Shown: positions 43,788 to 51,654 of the stretch, piece by piece
Layout of the letters: the number at the start of each line of letters is the position of its first letter
How positions within the stretch are numbered: position 1 is the first letter of the stretch
DNA from: Rubrivivax sp.
GTDB lineage: Bacteria; Pseudomonadota; Gammaproteobacteria; Burkholderiales; Burkholderiaceae_C
Direction: 5' to 3'
Assembly: GCA_019635285.1 (NCBI GenBank)
Contig: JAHBZS010000004.1
Span: forward strand, 62,001 to 126,000
DNA length: 64,000 bases
Position numbers and translations under genes: made by a program
Notes under the pieces: model-generated
The model's input: only the letters and a program-made list of their open reading frames with translations
Told to the model about the DNA's origin: nothing
The model's database searches: none

Positions 43788-44551
43788 TGAATGCCTACCG
43801 TCCATCCGCCGTCCACCATCAGCTCGGTGCCATGCACGTAAGCCGCATCGTCGCTGGCCAGGTAGGCCACCGCCGCCGCGATGTCCTCGGGCCGGCCGAA
43901 GCGGCCCAGCGGCATCGCCGCCTCGCGCGCCGCAAGCGTCGGCGCGTCGAACTGCGCCTTCGACGCCGGCGTGCCCACCATGCCGGGAATGACGCTGTTG
44001 ACGCGGATGCGGTCCGACGCCAACTCCACCGCCGCTGCGCGCGTCAGCCCGAGCACACCGCCCTTCATCGCGGCATAGGCAATGGCATCGCTCACCGGAT
44101 GCAGCGCCGACGTGGAGCTGAGGTTGATCACGCTGCCGCCGCCGCGCCGCCGCATCTGCGGCACCGCCGCCTGCAGCGTCCACATCAGCGCCTTCAGGCC
44201 GACCGCCAGTGTCCTGTCCACCATCTCCTCGTCGATGTCCGCCAAAGGCCCGAAACGCGCCCACACCGCGTTGTTCACCAGCACGCCCACCGGCGCGCCG
44301 AAGGCCAACTCGACCTGCGCCATCGCCGCCGCCACCGCATCGCGCCGGCGGACGTCGCAGACGAAGGCGCGCGCGTCGATGCCGAGACCGCACAGCTCGT
44401 CGACCGCCGGCTTCAGGCGGCGCTCGCTCACGTCCCACGCGGCGATGCGGCCGCCTTCGCGGCCCAGGCGTTCGGCGATGGCCCAGCCGATGCCGCGCGC
44501 AGCGCCGGTGACCACGCAGACCGTTCCCTGCAGACGTTTCGTTTCCGTCAT
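43784..44551 (-). CDS. SDR family oxidoreductase
   Basis: 255-residue classical SDR starting MTETKRLQGTVCVVTGAARG (GxxxGIG motif) with VLVNNAVWARFGP, Ser in SVINLSSTSALH, YAAMKGGVLGLTRAA with the catalytic Tyr and Lys, and VHGTELMVDGGWTVG. Its N-terminus is unusual in starting only 4 nt from the regulon operator; a GTG three codons earlier would lie inside that operator, so ATG 44551 is preferred. It is first in the operon of seven genes reaching the racemase at 37621, and diverges from the quinone-oxidoreductase-like gene at 44657. Confidence 0.9.
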   Translation of the reverse strand: MTETKRLQGTVCVVTGAARGIGWAIAERLGREGGRIAAWDVSERRLKPAVDELCGLGIDARAFVCDVRRRDAVAAAMAQVELAFGAPVGVLVNNAVWARFGPLADIDEEMVDRTLAVGLKALMWTLQAAVPQMRRRGGGSVINLSSTSALHPVSDAIAYAAMKGGVLGLTRAAAVELASDRIRVNSVIPGMVGTPASKAQFDAPTLAAREAAMPLGRFGRPEDIAAAVAYLASDDAAYVHGTELMVDGGWTVGIQ

Positions 44552-44555
44552 GTCG

Positions 44556-44567
44556 TTCACTAACGTA
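44556..44567. promoter_or_regulatory. Operator copy 5 (TTCACTAACGTA)
   Basis: Matches 9 of 12 positions of TACGCTAGCGTA. It lies 4 nt upstream of the ATG of the SDR at 44551. This is the closest spacing of all copies, overlapping the region where a ribosome binding site would be. The adjacent CGAAATCCATCATAG is AT-rich. The transcript of the downstream seven-gene operon may be nearly leaderless. Confidence 0.5.
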
Positions 44568-44622
44568 CGAAATCCATCATAGTCAGCCGCAGGCGCGACC
44601 GTCTGCGGGTTTCCCCGTTGTC

Positions 44623-44636
44623 GTACGCATGTGAAC
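44623..44636. promoter_or_regulatory. CATG-centred palindrome (GTACGCATGTGAAC)
   Basis: 14-bp near-palindrome, 20 nt before the first possible start (44645) of the quinone-oxidoreductase-like gene. Its reverse complement GTTCACATGCGTAC matches GTACACATGCGTAC at 61049 in 13 of 14 positions. It shares the outer GTACG/CGTAC halves with the CTAG-centred operators but has CATG in the centre, suggesting a related or paralogous regulator. It is in the divergent region together with operator copy 5. Confidence 0.45.
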
Positions 44637-44656
44637 GATCATCTATGCTGCACGGC

Positions 44657-45685
44657 ATGAAAGCTGCCCTGCTCGAAACCCGTGGGCCCGAGGGCCTGAA
44701 GCTGCGCGATGTTCCCGTGCCCGTGCCGCACGCCGGCGAAGCGCTGCTGCGCGTGCATGCGGTGGGCCTGAACCGCGTCGACCTCTACATGCGCGATGTG
44801 GGCGTCGGCATCACACATGCTTTGCCGATCGTGCAAGGCGTCGAGGCCGCCGGCGTCGTGGCGTCGGCGCCGGAGGGCAGCGGCCTGCGCGTCGGCCAGA
44901 AAGCGGTGCTCTACAGCAATGCGTTCTGCGGCCGCTGCCGCTACTGCATGGCCGGCGACCAGCCGCTGTGCCTGCACTCGGACATCATGGGCGAGCACCG
45001 GCACGGCGCGCTGGCCGAGTTCGTCGCGATGCCGGCGTCGTGCTTCGTGCCGCTGCCCGACGATGCCGACCTGGTGGCCGCTGGCGCGCTGATGACCGGC
45101 CACCTGACGGCCTGGCGCATGCTGTTCGGCAAGCGCGCGCTGCGCGCCGGCGAGAGCGTGCTGATCGTCGGCATCGGCGGCGGCGTTGCCGTGGCCTGCC
45201 TGCAGCTGGCGCTGCGCGCCGGCGCCCGCGTCTACGTCACCAGCAGCAGCGACGCCAAGGTCGCCCGCGCCATCGCATTGGGGGCCAGCGGCGGCGTCAA
45301 CTACCGCAGCGACAAGGTGGCGGCGCGCGTTCTGGAGATGACCGGCGGCGAAGGCGTCGACATGGTCATCGACAGCGTGGGCCAGGCGAGCTGGGCCGAT
45401 TCGCTGAAGAGCCTGCGCCGCGGCGGCCGGCTGGTCACCTGCGGCGCCACCACCGGCTCGAACCCCGGCGCCGACATCCAGCGCCTGTTCATCCGCCAGC
45501 TGGAAATCTACGGCTCCACCGGTGGCAGCATGGAAGAGTTCCGCCAGCTGGTGGCGCTGTTCGCGCGCGGCGAGATCCGACCGGTGATCGACCGGCAGTA
45601 CACGCTCGACGAGGTGCACGCCGCCTTCGACCGGCTGCACGCCAGCGAACAGTTCGGCAAGATCGTCGTCACCGTGCCCACGTGA
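44657..45685 (+). CDS. Zinc-binding dehydrogenase / quinone-oxidoreductase-like MDR protein
   Basis: 342-residue MDR enzyme beginning MKAALLETRGPEGLKLRDVP. It keeps the structural-zinc cysteine lobe (CGRCRYCMAGDQPLC) and the Rossmann segment SVLIVGIGGGVAVACLQ, with AGARVYVTSSSDAKVARA downstream. The N-terminal catalytic-zinc Cys is replaced by NRVDLYMRDVG as in quinone/enoyl reductases, so it probably reduces a C=C bond with NADPH. ATG 44657 follows family length; ATG 44645 four codons earlier is possible. The stop overlaps the GTG of the hydratase gene (GTGA). Possible role: reduction of an unsaturated acyl-CoA. Confidence 0.87.
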   Translation: MKAALLETRGPEGLKLRDVPVPVPHAGEALLRVHAVGLNRVDLYMRDVGVGITHALPIVQGVEAAGVVASAPEGSGLRVGQKAVLYSNAFCGRCRYCMAGDQPLCLHSDIMGEHRHGALAEFVAMPASCFVPLPDDADLVAAGALMTGHLTAWRMLFGKRALRAGESVLIVGIGGGVAVACLQLALRAGARVYVTSSSDAKVARAIALGASGGVNYRSDKVAARVLEMTGGEGVDMVIDSVGQASWADSLKSLRRGGRLVTCGATTGSNPGADIQRLFIRQLEIYGSTGGSMEEFRQLVALFARGEIRPVIDRQYTLDEVHAAFDRLHASEQFGKIVVTVPT

Positions 45686-46566
45686 ACCTGGCCTACGTCA
45701 GCGGCCTGCGCTTCGCGCCGACCGATCAGGACTACGAGTGGCGCGACAGCCTGCTCTATGCGCTGGCGCTGGGTTTCGGCCGGGATCCGCTGCACCGCGG
45801 CGAGCTGCCCTATGTCTATGAGGCGGTGCCCGGCCGGCCACAGCGGGTGGTGCCGTCGATGGCGGTCATCCTCGGCTGGCAGCCCTTCTGGCACGACGAC
45901 CCGGCCGCGGCCATCGACTGGAAGCGCATCGTGCACGGCGAAGCGCACCTGCAGCTGCACGCGCCGCTGCCGGCCGCCGGCCGCGTGTGCACCCGGCACC
46001 GGCTGGTGCGCGTGCGGGACAAGGGCGCAGGCCGCGGCGCGGTGCTGCAGATCGACACCGAGCTGTTCGAGCGCGAACGGGGCACGCACCTAGCCACGCT
46101 GCAGAGCCTGCAGTTCCTGCGCGGCGACGGCGGCTGCGGCGACTGGGGCGATCCCGCCGCAGCGGCGCCGGTGCTGCCGGCGCTGGACGAGGACGCGGTG
46201 CCGATCGCCTGCGTGGACCTGCCCACGCCGCAGCATGCCGCGCTGCTGTACCGCATCGCCAGCCGCGACTGGATGCCGATCCATGCCGACCCCGCGATCG
46301 CCCGACAGGCCGGCTTCGAGCGGCCGATCTCGCACGGGCTCAACAACCTGGGCATCGCCTGCCGCGCGCTGCTGACGACGCTGGGCCTGGACCGGCCCGA
46401 GCGGCTGCGCTCGCTGGCGGCGCGCTTCGTCGCTCCCGGCCTGCCGGGCGATACGGTGCGCGTGGAGATCTTCCGTCGCGACGCGTTGACGCTGCAGTTC
46501 CGTGCCAGCGCGATGGAGCGCGGCGTATGCGTGCTCGACCGCGGTCTGGCGCAACTGCACGATTGA
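45682..46566 (+). CDS. Enoyl-CoA hydratase 2 (MaoC-like double hotdog, MFE-2 type)
   Basis: 294 residues covering two hotdog units, the length of the hydratase-2 domain of peroxisomal MFE-2. The N-terminal half has YEWRDSLLYALALGFGRDP and YVYEAVPGRPQRVVPSMAVI, typical of that domain. The catalytic segment in the C-terminal half reads SRDWMPIHADPAIARQAGFE. Asp and His of the GDxNPxH motif are kept, but the Asn is Met (RDWMPIH), and HGLNNLGIACRAL follows. It would hydrate trans-2-enoyl-CoA to 3R-hydroxyacyl-CoA, matching the MFE-2-like SDR at 50621. The GTG start overlaps the preceding stop by 4 nt. Confidence 0.87.
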   Translation: MNLAYVSGLRFAPTDQDYEWRDSLLYALALGFGRDPLHRGELPYVYEAVPGRPQRVVPSMAVILGWQPFWHDDPAAAIDWKRIVHGEAHLQLHAPLPAAGRVCTRHRLVRVRDKGAGRGAVLQIDTELFERERGTHLATLQSLQFLRGDGGCGDWGDPAAAAPVLPALDEDAVPIACVDLPTPQHAALLYRIASRDWMPIHADPAIARQAGFERPISHGLNNLGIACRALLTTLGLDRPERLRSLAARFVAPGLPGDTVRVEIFRRDALTLQFRASAMERGVCVLDRGLAQLHD

Positions 46567-46594
46567 TGCACGCATCGAGCAAGGCCCCACCCCG

Positions 46595-47581
46595 ATGAAG
46601 ATCTGCATCTTCGGCGCCGGCGCGATCGGCGGCTTCGTCGCCGCGCACCTGGCGCGGGTCGACGGCCTGCAGCTCAGCGTGGTGGCACGCGGTGCGCACC
46701 TGCAGGCGATCCGCGAGCGCGGTCTGCGCATGCTGTCGCCGCAGGGCGAACAGGTCGCTCGGGTGCACGCCACCGACCTCGCGGAGGAACTGGGCCCGCA
46801 GGACGTGGTGTTCATCGCGCTGAAGCAGCACCAGGTGGCAGCCGCGCTGCCGGCGCTGGCCTCGCTGCTCGGGCCGCACACCGCGGTGCTGCCGCCAACC
46901 ACCGGCATTCCCTACTGGTACTTCCACGGCCTGGGCGGGCCCCATGCGGGGCATCGGATCGACCGCCTCGACCCGGACGGCGCGCAGTGGCGCACGCTCG
47001 ATCCGGCACGCGCCATCGGCTGCGTCTACTGGACCGCGACCGAACTGGTCGAACCCGGCGTGGTGCGCCACGACGGCCACCTGCTGCGCTTCCCGATCGG
47101 CGAGCCGGACGGCCAAGTCACGCCGCGCCTGCAGGCGCTGGCGGACGCGATGAACGCAGCCGGGCTGAACGCGCCGATCGTGCCGGACATCCGCGCCTGG
47201 ATCTGGGCCAAGATGATCAGCAGCCTGTGCTGGAACCCGGTGGCCGTGCTCACCGGCGCCACGCTCGACCGGCTGACCGCCGCGCCGGGGGTGCTGGCGC
47301 TGGTGCGCCGCATGATGCGCGAGGCCGAGACGGTGGCCGAGGCGCTGGGCGTCGAGCGCTGGCCGATCAGCATCGACGAGCGCATTGCCGCGGCGCGCAA
47401 CGCAGGCGCGCACCGCATGTCGATGCTGCAGGACTGGGAGCGTGCCCGGCCGCTGGAGATCGACGTGCTGAACGCTTCGATCGAAGCGATGGCCGACCTC
47501 GCCGGCCTCGAGACGCCGACGATCGACGCCGTTTATGCCCTGTTGCGCCTGCGCGCCAGCAGCGCCTCGGCCGCGCGCTGA
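46595..47581 (+). CDS. Ketopantoate reductase (ApbA/PanE) family protein
   Basis: 328-residue NADPH-binding protein: MKICIFGAGAIGGFVAAHLA (GAGxxG), VFIALKQHQVAAALPAL, the C-terminal-domain Lys in IWAKMISSLCWNPVAVLTG, and DWERARPLEIDVLNASIEAM, the PanE substrate-loop region. The family reduces 2-oxo acids with a gem-dimethyl or bulky branch. In this operon, after an MDR reductase and hydratase 2, it more likely acts on a branched 2-oxo acid of the pathway than in pantothenate synthesis. It starts 28 nt after the hydratase and its 3' end overlaps the convergent crotonase gene by 49 bp. Confidence 0.88.
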   Translation: MKICIFGAGAIGGFVAAHLARVDGLQLSVVARGAHLQAIRERGLRMLSPQGEQVARVHATDLAEELGPQDVVFIALKQHQVAAALPALASLLGPHTAVLPPTTGIPYWYFHGLGGPHAGHRIDRLDPDGAQWRTLDPARAIGCVYWTATELVEPGVVRHDGHLLRFPIGEPDGQVTPRLQALADAMNAAGLNAPIVPDIRAWIWAKMISSLCWNPVAVLTGATLDRLTAAPGVLALVRRMMREAETVAEALGVERWPISIDERIAAARNAGAHRMSMLQDWERARPLEIDVLNASIEAMADLAGLETPTIDAVYALLRLRASSASAAR

Positions 47582-48336
47582 AGCGCGCCAGTGCCGCGGG
47601 CCAGGATCTGCGAGCGGTTCTCCAGCTCGATCGCCTGCGCCAGGCCCGGCGCCTCGAGGTTGGCCCAGGCGCCCCGCTTGGTCATCCACACCGCGAAGGC
47701 GTCGTTGGCCACGATCTCGCGCGCCGTCGCCAGCGCACGCGGCAGCAGCTGGTCGTCGGGCACGGTGGCGCTGACCAGGCCGATGCGTTCGGCCTCGTCG
47801 GCATCGACCATGCGGCCGGTGAGCAGAATCTCGAAGGAGCGCGAACTGCCGATGCAGCGCGGCAGCAGCCAGCTCACCCCCATGTCGCAGCCGGTCATGC
47901 CGACCTTGACGAAGGCGGCGTTGAAGCGCGCCGACCGTGCGGCGAAGCGGATCTCGGCGCCCAGCGCCAGCGCCAGGCCGGCCCCGTTGGCGCTGCCGTT
48001 GACGGCCGCGATCACCGGCGCGCGCAGGCCGCGCAGCTTGGTGACCAGTGCCGCGAAACGCTCCTGGCGCAGCGACCACGCAGCCGCGGCGCCCTCGTCG
48101 TCTTCGCCCGGCGCGGCCGCCGCCAGCGACAGGTCGAAGCCGGCGCAGAAGGCGCGTCCGGCGCCGGTGAGGATCAGCACCCGCAGCTGGCGCTCGGCCA
48201 CCAGCGCATCCAGACGCGCCGACAGCTCGGCCACCATGTCGTCGGACAGCGCGTTCAGCGCCTGCGGCCGGCTCAGCGTCAGCAGCGCGATGCCCGGTTC
48301 GGGCCACGTCAGCGGCAGCGTGCCCAATGCACTCAT
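47533..48336 (-). CDS. Enoyl-CoA hydratase/isomerase family protein
   Basis: 267-residue crotonase starting MSALGTLPLTWPEPGIALLT. The oxyanion-hole loop TGAGRAFCAGFDLSLAAAA and NGSANGAGLALALGAEIRFA are present. Both catalytic Glu positions are changed (GAGLALAL; then FNAAFVKVGMTGCDMG), a pattern I know from a crotonase subclass with VSWLLPRCIG-type sequence in steroid and aromatic-acid clusters; its exact reaction is not certain. Overlaps the stop of the CoA ligase gene by 4 nt, so it is translationally coupled to the ligase. The 3' end overlaps the convergent PanE-like gene by 49 bp. Confidence 0.87.
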   Translation of the reverse strand: MSALGTLPLTWPEPGIALLTLSRPQALNALSDDMVAELSARLDALVAERQLRVLILTGAGRAFCAGFDLSLAAAAPGEDDEGAAAAWSLRQERFAALVTKLRGLRAPVIAAVNGSANGAGLALALGAEIRFAARSARFNAAFVKVGMTGCDMGVSWLLPRCIGSSRSFEILLTGRMVDADEAERIGLVSATVPDDQLLPRALATAREIVANDAFAVWMTKRGAWANLEAPGLAQAIELENRSQILARGTGALQRAAEALLARRRNRA

Positions 48337-49955
48337 GTGCCCGCCGCGGCCTCGCGCAGCTTGAACTTCTGGATCTTGCCGCTGGGCGTGCGCGGCAGGT
48401 CGTCCAGGATCTCCACGCGCTCGGGCCAGTATTGTTTGGCGACCTTGCATTCGGCCATGTAGGCCTGCAGCGCCTTCAGCGACAACGCGGCACCGGGGCG
48501 CAGCACCACGAAGGCGCAGCCGCGCTCGCCGAGCCGCGCATCGGGATAGCCCACCAGCGCCGCCGCGGCCACCGCCGGGTGCTTGTACAGCAGCGCCTCA
48601 ATCTCCACGACCGGCACGTTCTCGCCGCCGCGGATCAGCACGTCCTTGGTGCGGCCGTTGATGCGGATGTAGCCCTCGTCGTCGGCGTAGGCCAGGTCGC
48701 CGGTGTCGAACCAGCCCTCGGTGTCGAAGGTCTCGATGTCCGCGCGCTTGTAGTAGCCCAGGAACATCTGCGCGCCGCGCACCAGCAGCCGCCCGGTCTC
48801 GCCCGCCGGCAGCGTGCGGCCGTCGAAGTCGACGACCTTGACGTCGACGCCGTCGAGCGTGCGACCATCGGTCGTGGCCGATTTCTCGACGGCGCGCGCA
48901 GGCTCGGTGAGCGTGCTGGACAGCGACTCGGTCATGCCCCACAGCGAACAGACCTTCAGGTCCAGCTCGCGCAGCGCGCGCTCGATCAGCACCGGCGGAA
49001 TCGGCGCGCCGCCGCACAGGAAGCTGCGCAGCTGCGTCGGCCGCGGCGCGCCGGCCGCCACCGCGTCGCAGATGTCCGACAGGAAAGGCGTGGACGCGGC
49101 GGTGAAGGTCACGCCCTCCGCAGCCATGATGCTCACGCCGCGCTGCACTTCCCAGATGTCCTGCAGCACCACCGTCGAGCCCAGGCTGATGCCCAGCAGC
49201 ATCACCGCGGCATAGCCCGTCATGTGCCCCAGCGGCGAGCAGGCCAGGAACACGTCGTCGCCGCTCAGGCCGAAGCGGCCCGCCAGCGCGCGGTTGCAGG
49301 CCAGCAGCGTGTTGTGGCTGTGCATCACGCCCTTCGGCGAGCCGGTGGTGCCGGAGGTGAACATCACCACCGCCATCGCGTCGGGCGCCAGCCGCGGCGG
49401 CCGGCTGGGTTCGACACGGTCCGGCCCCGACAGCAGCGCGTGCTCGAAGCCGTGCTCGCCGTCCTCGTCGACGACGATCACGTGCTGCAGTGCCGGCAGC
49501 TCGCGCTGCAGCGCACGCGCCATCGACGCATGGTCGAAGCCGCGGAACAACTTCGGCACCAGCAGCAGCTTGGCTTCGGCGAAGCCGAGCATGTAGGACA
49601 ACTCGCGCTCGCGGAAGATCGGCATCAGCGGGTTGACAACCGCGCCGATGCGGTTGGCCGCCATCGAGACGACGACGAATTCCCACCAGTTGGGCAGCTG
49701 CACCGCCACGATATCGCCTGCGCCGATGCCCAGGCGCTGCAGGCCGCCGGCGCAGCGCGCCACCCGATCGCCGAACTCGCGCCAGTTGAAGCGTGCCACC
49801 GCATCGCGATCGGCGCGATAGCCCACCAGCGCCGGCTTGTCCGGCGTGGCCTCGATGGCGCGCAGCAGCAGCTCGTCGAAGGCCATGTCGGCCCAGTAGC
49901 CCCCGTCGCGCATGCGGCGCGCATGCGCCGCGGGGTCGAATCGACTCACCGTCAT
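48333..49955 (-). CDS. CoA ligase, cyclohexanecarboxylate-CoA ligase (AliA)-like
   Basis: 540-residue AMP-forming ligase: P-loop FTSGTTGSPKGVMHSHNTLL at about residues 199-218, LWGMTESLSSTLTEP, the motif GYIRINGRTKDVLIRGGENV, and the C-terminal Lys in PRTPSGKIQKFKL. The general pattern (SPLGHMTGYAAVMLLG) resembles AliA/cyclohexanecarboxylate-CoA ligases. Activation of an alicyclic acid would fit the BadH/BadI homologues encoded at 54352-55935, but the assignment rests on context. The start at 49955 is backed by AGGAGAAGCGGA. Operator copy 6 lies 61 nt upstream. Confidence 0.88.
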   Translation of the reverse strand: MTVSRFDPAAHARRMRDGGYWADMAFDELLLRAIEATPDKPALVGYRADRDAVARFNWREFGDRVARCAGGLQRLGIGAGDIVAVQLPNWWEFVVVSMAANRIGAVVNPLMPIFRERELSYMLGFAEAKLLLVPKLFRGFDHASMARALQRELPALQHVIVVDEDGEHGFEHALLSGPDRVEPSRPPRLAPDAMAVVMFTSGTTGSPKGVMHSHNTLLACNRALAGRFGLSGDDVFLACSPLGHMTGYAAVMLLGISLGSTVVLQDIWEVQRGVSIMAAEGVTFTAASTPFLSDICDAVAAGAPRPTQLRSFLCGGAPIPPVLIERALRELDLKVCSLWGMTESLSSTLTEPARAVEKSATTDGRTLDGVDVKVVDFDGRTLPAGETGRLLVRGAQMFLGYYKRADIETFDTEGWFDTGDLAYADDEGYIRINGRTKDVLIRGGENVPVVEIEALLYKHPAVAAAALVGYPDARLGERGCAFVVLRPGAALSLKALQAYMAECKVAKQYWPERVEILDDLPRTPSGKIQKFKLREAAAGT

Positions 49956-50016
49956 TCCGCTTCTCCTGGGCAGGCGCCCGCCCGTCATCGACGTGACGGC
50001 GGCGGCGCCTAATTAG

Positions 50017-50028
50017 TACGCTAGCGAA
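50017..50028. promoter_or_regulatory. Operator copy 6 (TACGCTAGCGAA)
   Basis: Matches 11 of 12 positions of TACGCTAGCGTA (AATTAGTACGCTAGCGAACT in context). It is located 61 nt upstream of the CoA ligase start at 49955 and 50 nt downstream of the MarR gene end, in a local AT-rich patch. Because the two flanking genes run in the same direction, it should control the ligase/crotonase pair. Confidence 0.6.
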
Positions 50029-50078
50029 CTATACGCCTAGGGTCGAGCGGCCTGCTCAGGGTGAACCCGAGGCCGGCG

Positions 50079-50555
50079 TCAGGCCTCTTCGGCCTGCAGA
50101 TAGTCGATCAGGTTGCGCTTCATCGCGGCCAGCGTGCCGGCCGTGTGCTCGAGCTTGTCGTCGGGCAGGCCGGCCAGGATGCGTTCGTTCATCCGGTGGT
50201 TGATCTTGCGCAGGCGAGCCACCAGCTGCTTGCTCTTCGGCTCGAGGAAGACGCGGTTGACGCGCCGGTCGGTCGCATCGGCCTCGCGCCGCACCAGGCC
50301 GGACTTCTCGAGACGGTCGATCAGGCCGCCGACTGCGACCTTGCCCAGGTCCAGCTCGTCGGCGAGCTGGCTCTGGGTCATGCCGTCCTCGCGCGACAGG
50401 TAGGCCAGCACCCACCACTGCGAGCGCGTCACGTTCAACGGCTTCATGCAGCGGTCGAAGGCGCTGCGCCGCAGGCGCGACACGTCGTGGATCAGGAAAC
50501 CCAGGCGCAGTTCCCAGTCGATGTTGTGCGGTTCGTTCGGTGTGGTTGCAGGCAT
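50079..50555 (-). CDS. MarR-family transcriptional regulator
   Basis: 158-residue winged-helix protein. The recognition region is MTQSQLADELDLGKVAVGGL followed by IDRLEKSGLVRREADATDRR, the wing being DATDRRVNRVFLE. The long helices at both ends form the dimer interface. MarR proteins repress catabolic operons and release DNA on binding an aromatic or CoA-ester ligand. A 22-bp palindrome directly upstream is a likely autoregulatory site. The ATG at 50555 follows AGAGGAAATCTCGGC. The upstream SDR gene on the same strand ends 65 nt away. It may also act at the CATG-centred sites elsewhere, but this is not shown. Confidence 0.9.
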   Translation of the reverse strand: MPATTPNEPHNIDWELRLGFLIHDVSRLRRSAFDRCMKPLNVTRSQWWVLAYLSREDGMTQSQLADELDLGKVAVGGLIDRLEKSGLVRREADATDRRVNRVFLEPKSKQLVARLRKINHRMNERILAGLPDDKLEHTAGTLAAMKRNLIDYLQAEEA

Positions 50556-50594
50556 GCCGAGATTTCCTCTCCAGATCGGGAACGCCGACCCTGA

Positions 50595-50616
50595 ACAATA
50601 TACCTGCGTATATTGT
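50595..50616. promoter_or_regulatory. MarR-type palindrome (ACAATATAC-CTGC-GTATATTGT)
   Basis: Two perfect 9-base inverted arms separated by CTGC, a 22-bp dyad typical of MarR operators. It lies 39 nt upstream of the MarR start and 4 nt past the SDR stop codon. It is the most AT-rich stretch in this part of the window. Autoregulation of the MarR gene is the simplest reading. Confidence 0.7.
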
Positions 50617-50620
50617 GGGG

Positions 50621-51541
50621 CTACATAGGATCCCAGGTGAACACGTCCGAGGAACGGTCCAGCGCGTAGAAGCCCGGGCGCAGCATCGGCAGCGCCGACG
50701 CGAGGATGCCCTCCGGCGTCCAGCCATCGCCGCAGTGCGCGTTGCGCACCGGACGCGGCTGGCTGAACAGGTAGATCTCGTTGTTGCGCACGCCGAAGAC
50801 CTGGCCGCTCACGTCCTTGGCGGCGTCGGCGCACAACGCCACGACGAAGGGCGCGACCTTCGCCGGCACCAGCTTCTTCAGCCCATCGACGCGCTTCTTC
50901 TGTTCCGGCGTCTCCGCGGGAATGCTGTCGATCATCCGCGTCCAGGCGAAGGGCGCGACCGCGTTCGAGCGCACGCCGAACTTCTGCATGTCCAGCGCGA
51001 TGCTCTTCGACAGCGCCATGATGCCCAGTTTGGCCGCCGAGTAGTTGGCCTGGCCGAAGTTGCCGATCAGGCCCGAGGTGGAGCTCATGTGCACGTACAC
51101 GCCGCTGCCCTGGGCCTTGAAGTGCGGCGCGGCCGCGCGACTGACGTTGAAGCTGCCCTTCAGGTGCACGGCGATCACCGCGTCGAACTCCGCCTCGCTC
51201 ATGCGGTGGAACATCACGTCACGCAGGATGCCGGCGTTGTTGACGACGATGTCGATGCGGCCGAAGGTCTCGACCGCGGTGGTCACCATGCGATGCGCGG
51301 CATTCCATTCGGCGACCGAGCCGCCGTCCGCGACCGCCTCGCCGCCGATCGCGCGGATCGCCGCCACCACCTCGTCGCCGGGCTGCTCGCCGCTGGCCTG
51401 TCCGTCCAGCGTCGCGCCGAGGTCGTTGACCACGACCTTGGCGCCGGCTTCGGCCAGCGCCAGGCAGATGCCGCGGCCCACGCCGCGCCCGCCGCCGGTC
51501 ACCAGGGCCACCCTGCCCTCGAGAAGACGCCTGTCACTCAT
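50621..51541 (-). CDS. MFE-2-type SDR (3R-hydroxyacyl-CoA dehydrogenase-like)
   Basis: 306-residue SDR. Cofactor motif VTGGGRGVGRGICLALAEAG is followed by VVVNDLGATLDGQASGEQPG, then VVAAIRAIGG. The NDLG insertion after strand two is diagnostic of the dehydrogenase domain of peroxisomal multifunctional enzyme 2. NNAGILRDVMFHRMSE, Ser in HMSSTSGLIGNFGQ and YSAAKLGIMALSKS with Tyr and Lys are all present. It would oxidise 3R-hydroxyacyl-CoA, the product of hydratase 2 (45682). An extra C-terminal 70 residues (VRNNEIYLFSQPRPVRNAH) precede the stop. Divergent from the thiolase operon with operator copy 7 between them. Confidence 0.9.
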   Translation of the reverse strand: MSDRRLLEGRVALVTGGGRGVGRGICLALAEAGAKVVVNDLGATLDGQASGEQPGDEVVAAIRAIGGEAVADGGSVAEWNAAHRMVTTAVETFGRIDIVVNNAGILRDVMFHRMSEAEFDAVIAVHLKGSFNVSRAAAPHFKAQGSGVYVHMSSTSGLIGNFGQANYSAAKLGIMALSKSIALDMQKFGVRSNAVAPFAWTRMIDSIPAETPEQKKRVDGLKKLVPAKVAPFVVALCADAAKDVSGQVFGVRNNEIYLFSQPRPVRNAHCGDGWTPEGILASALPMLRPGFYALDRSSDVFTWDPM

Positions 51542-51611
51542 GTGTCACTCCTGTCGATGTGGGTCGCACCGCTCCGGCGCGCATCCGGGATCGCCCGGGG
51601 GTTGCATATCG

Positions 51612-51623
51612 TTCACTAGCGTA
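51612..51623. promoter_or_regulatory. Operator copy 7 (TTCACTAGCGTA)
   Basis: Matches 10 of 12 positions of TACGCTAGCGTA and is identical over 12 bases to copy 3 at 33209. It lies in the divergent region between the MFE-2-type SDR start at 51541 (-) and the HMGCS/KAS-like gene start at 51655 (+), 31 nt from the latter, so it may regulate both operons, including the ring-cleavage genes. Confidence 0.6.
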
Positions 51624-51654
51624 TCATGCAGCACAGCATCAAGCCCTGCCATCC

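Noticed and set aside
46595-47581. Pantothenate biosynthesis gene panE
   Set aside because: The family match is good, but the gene lies in a catabolic operon with a hydratase and reductase; no other pantothenate genes are present.
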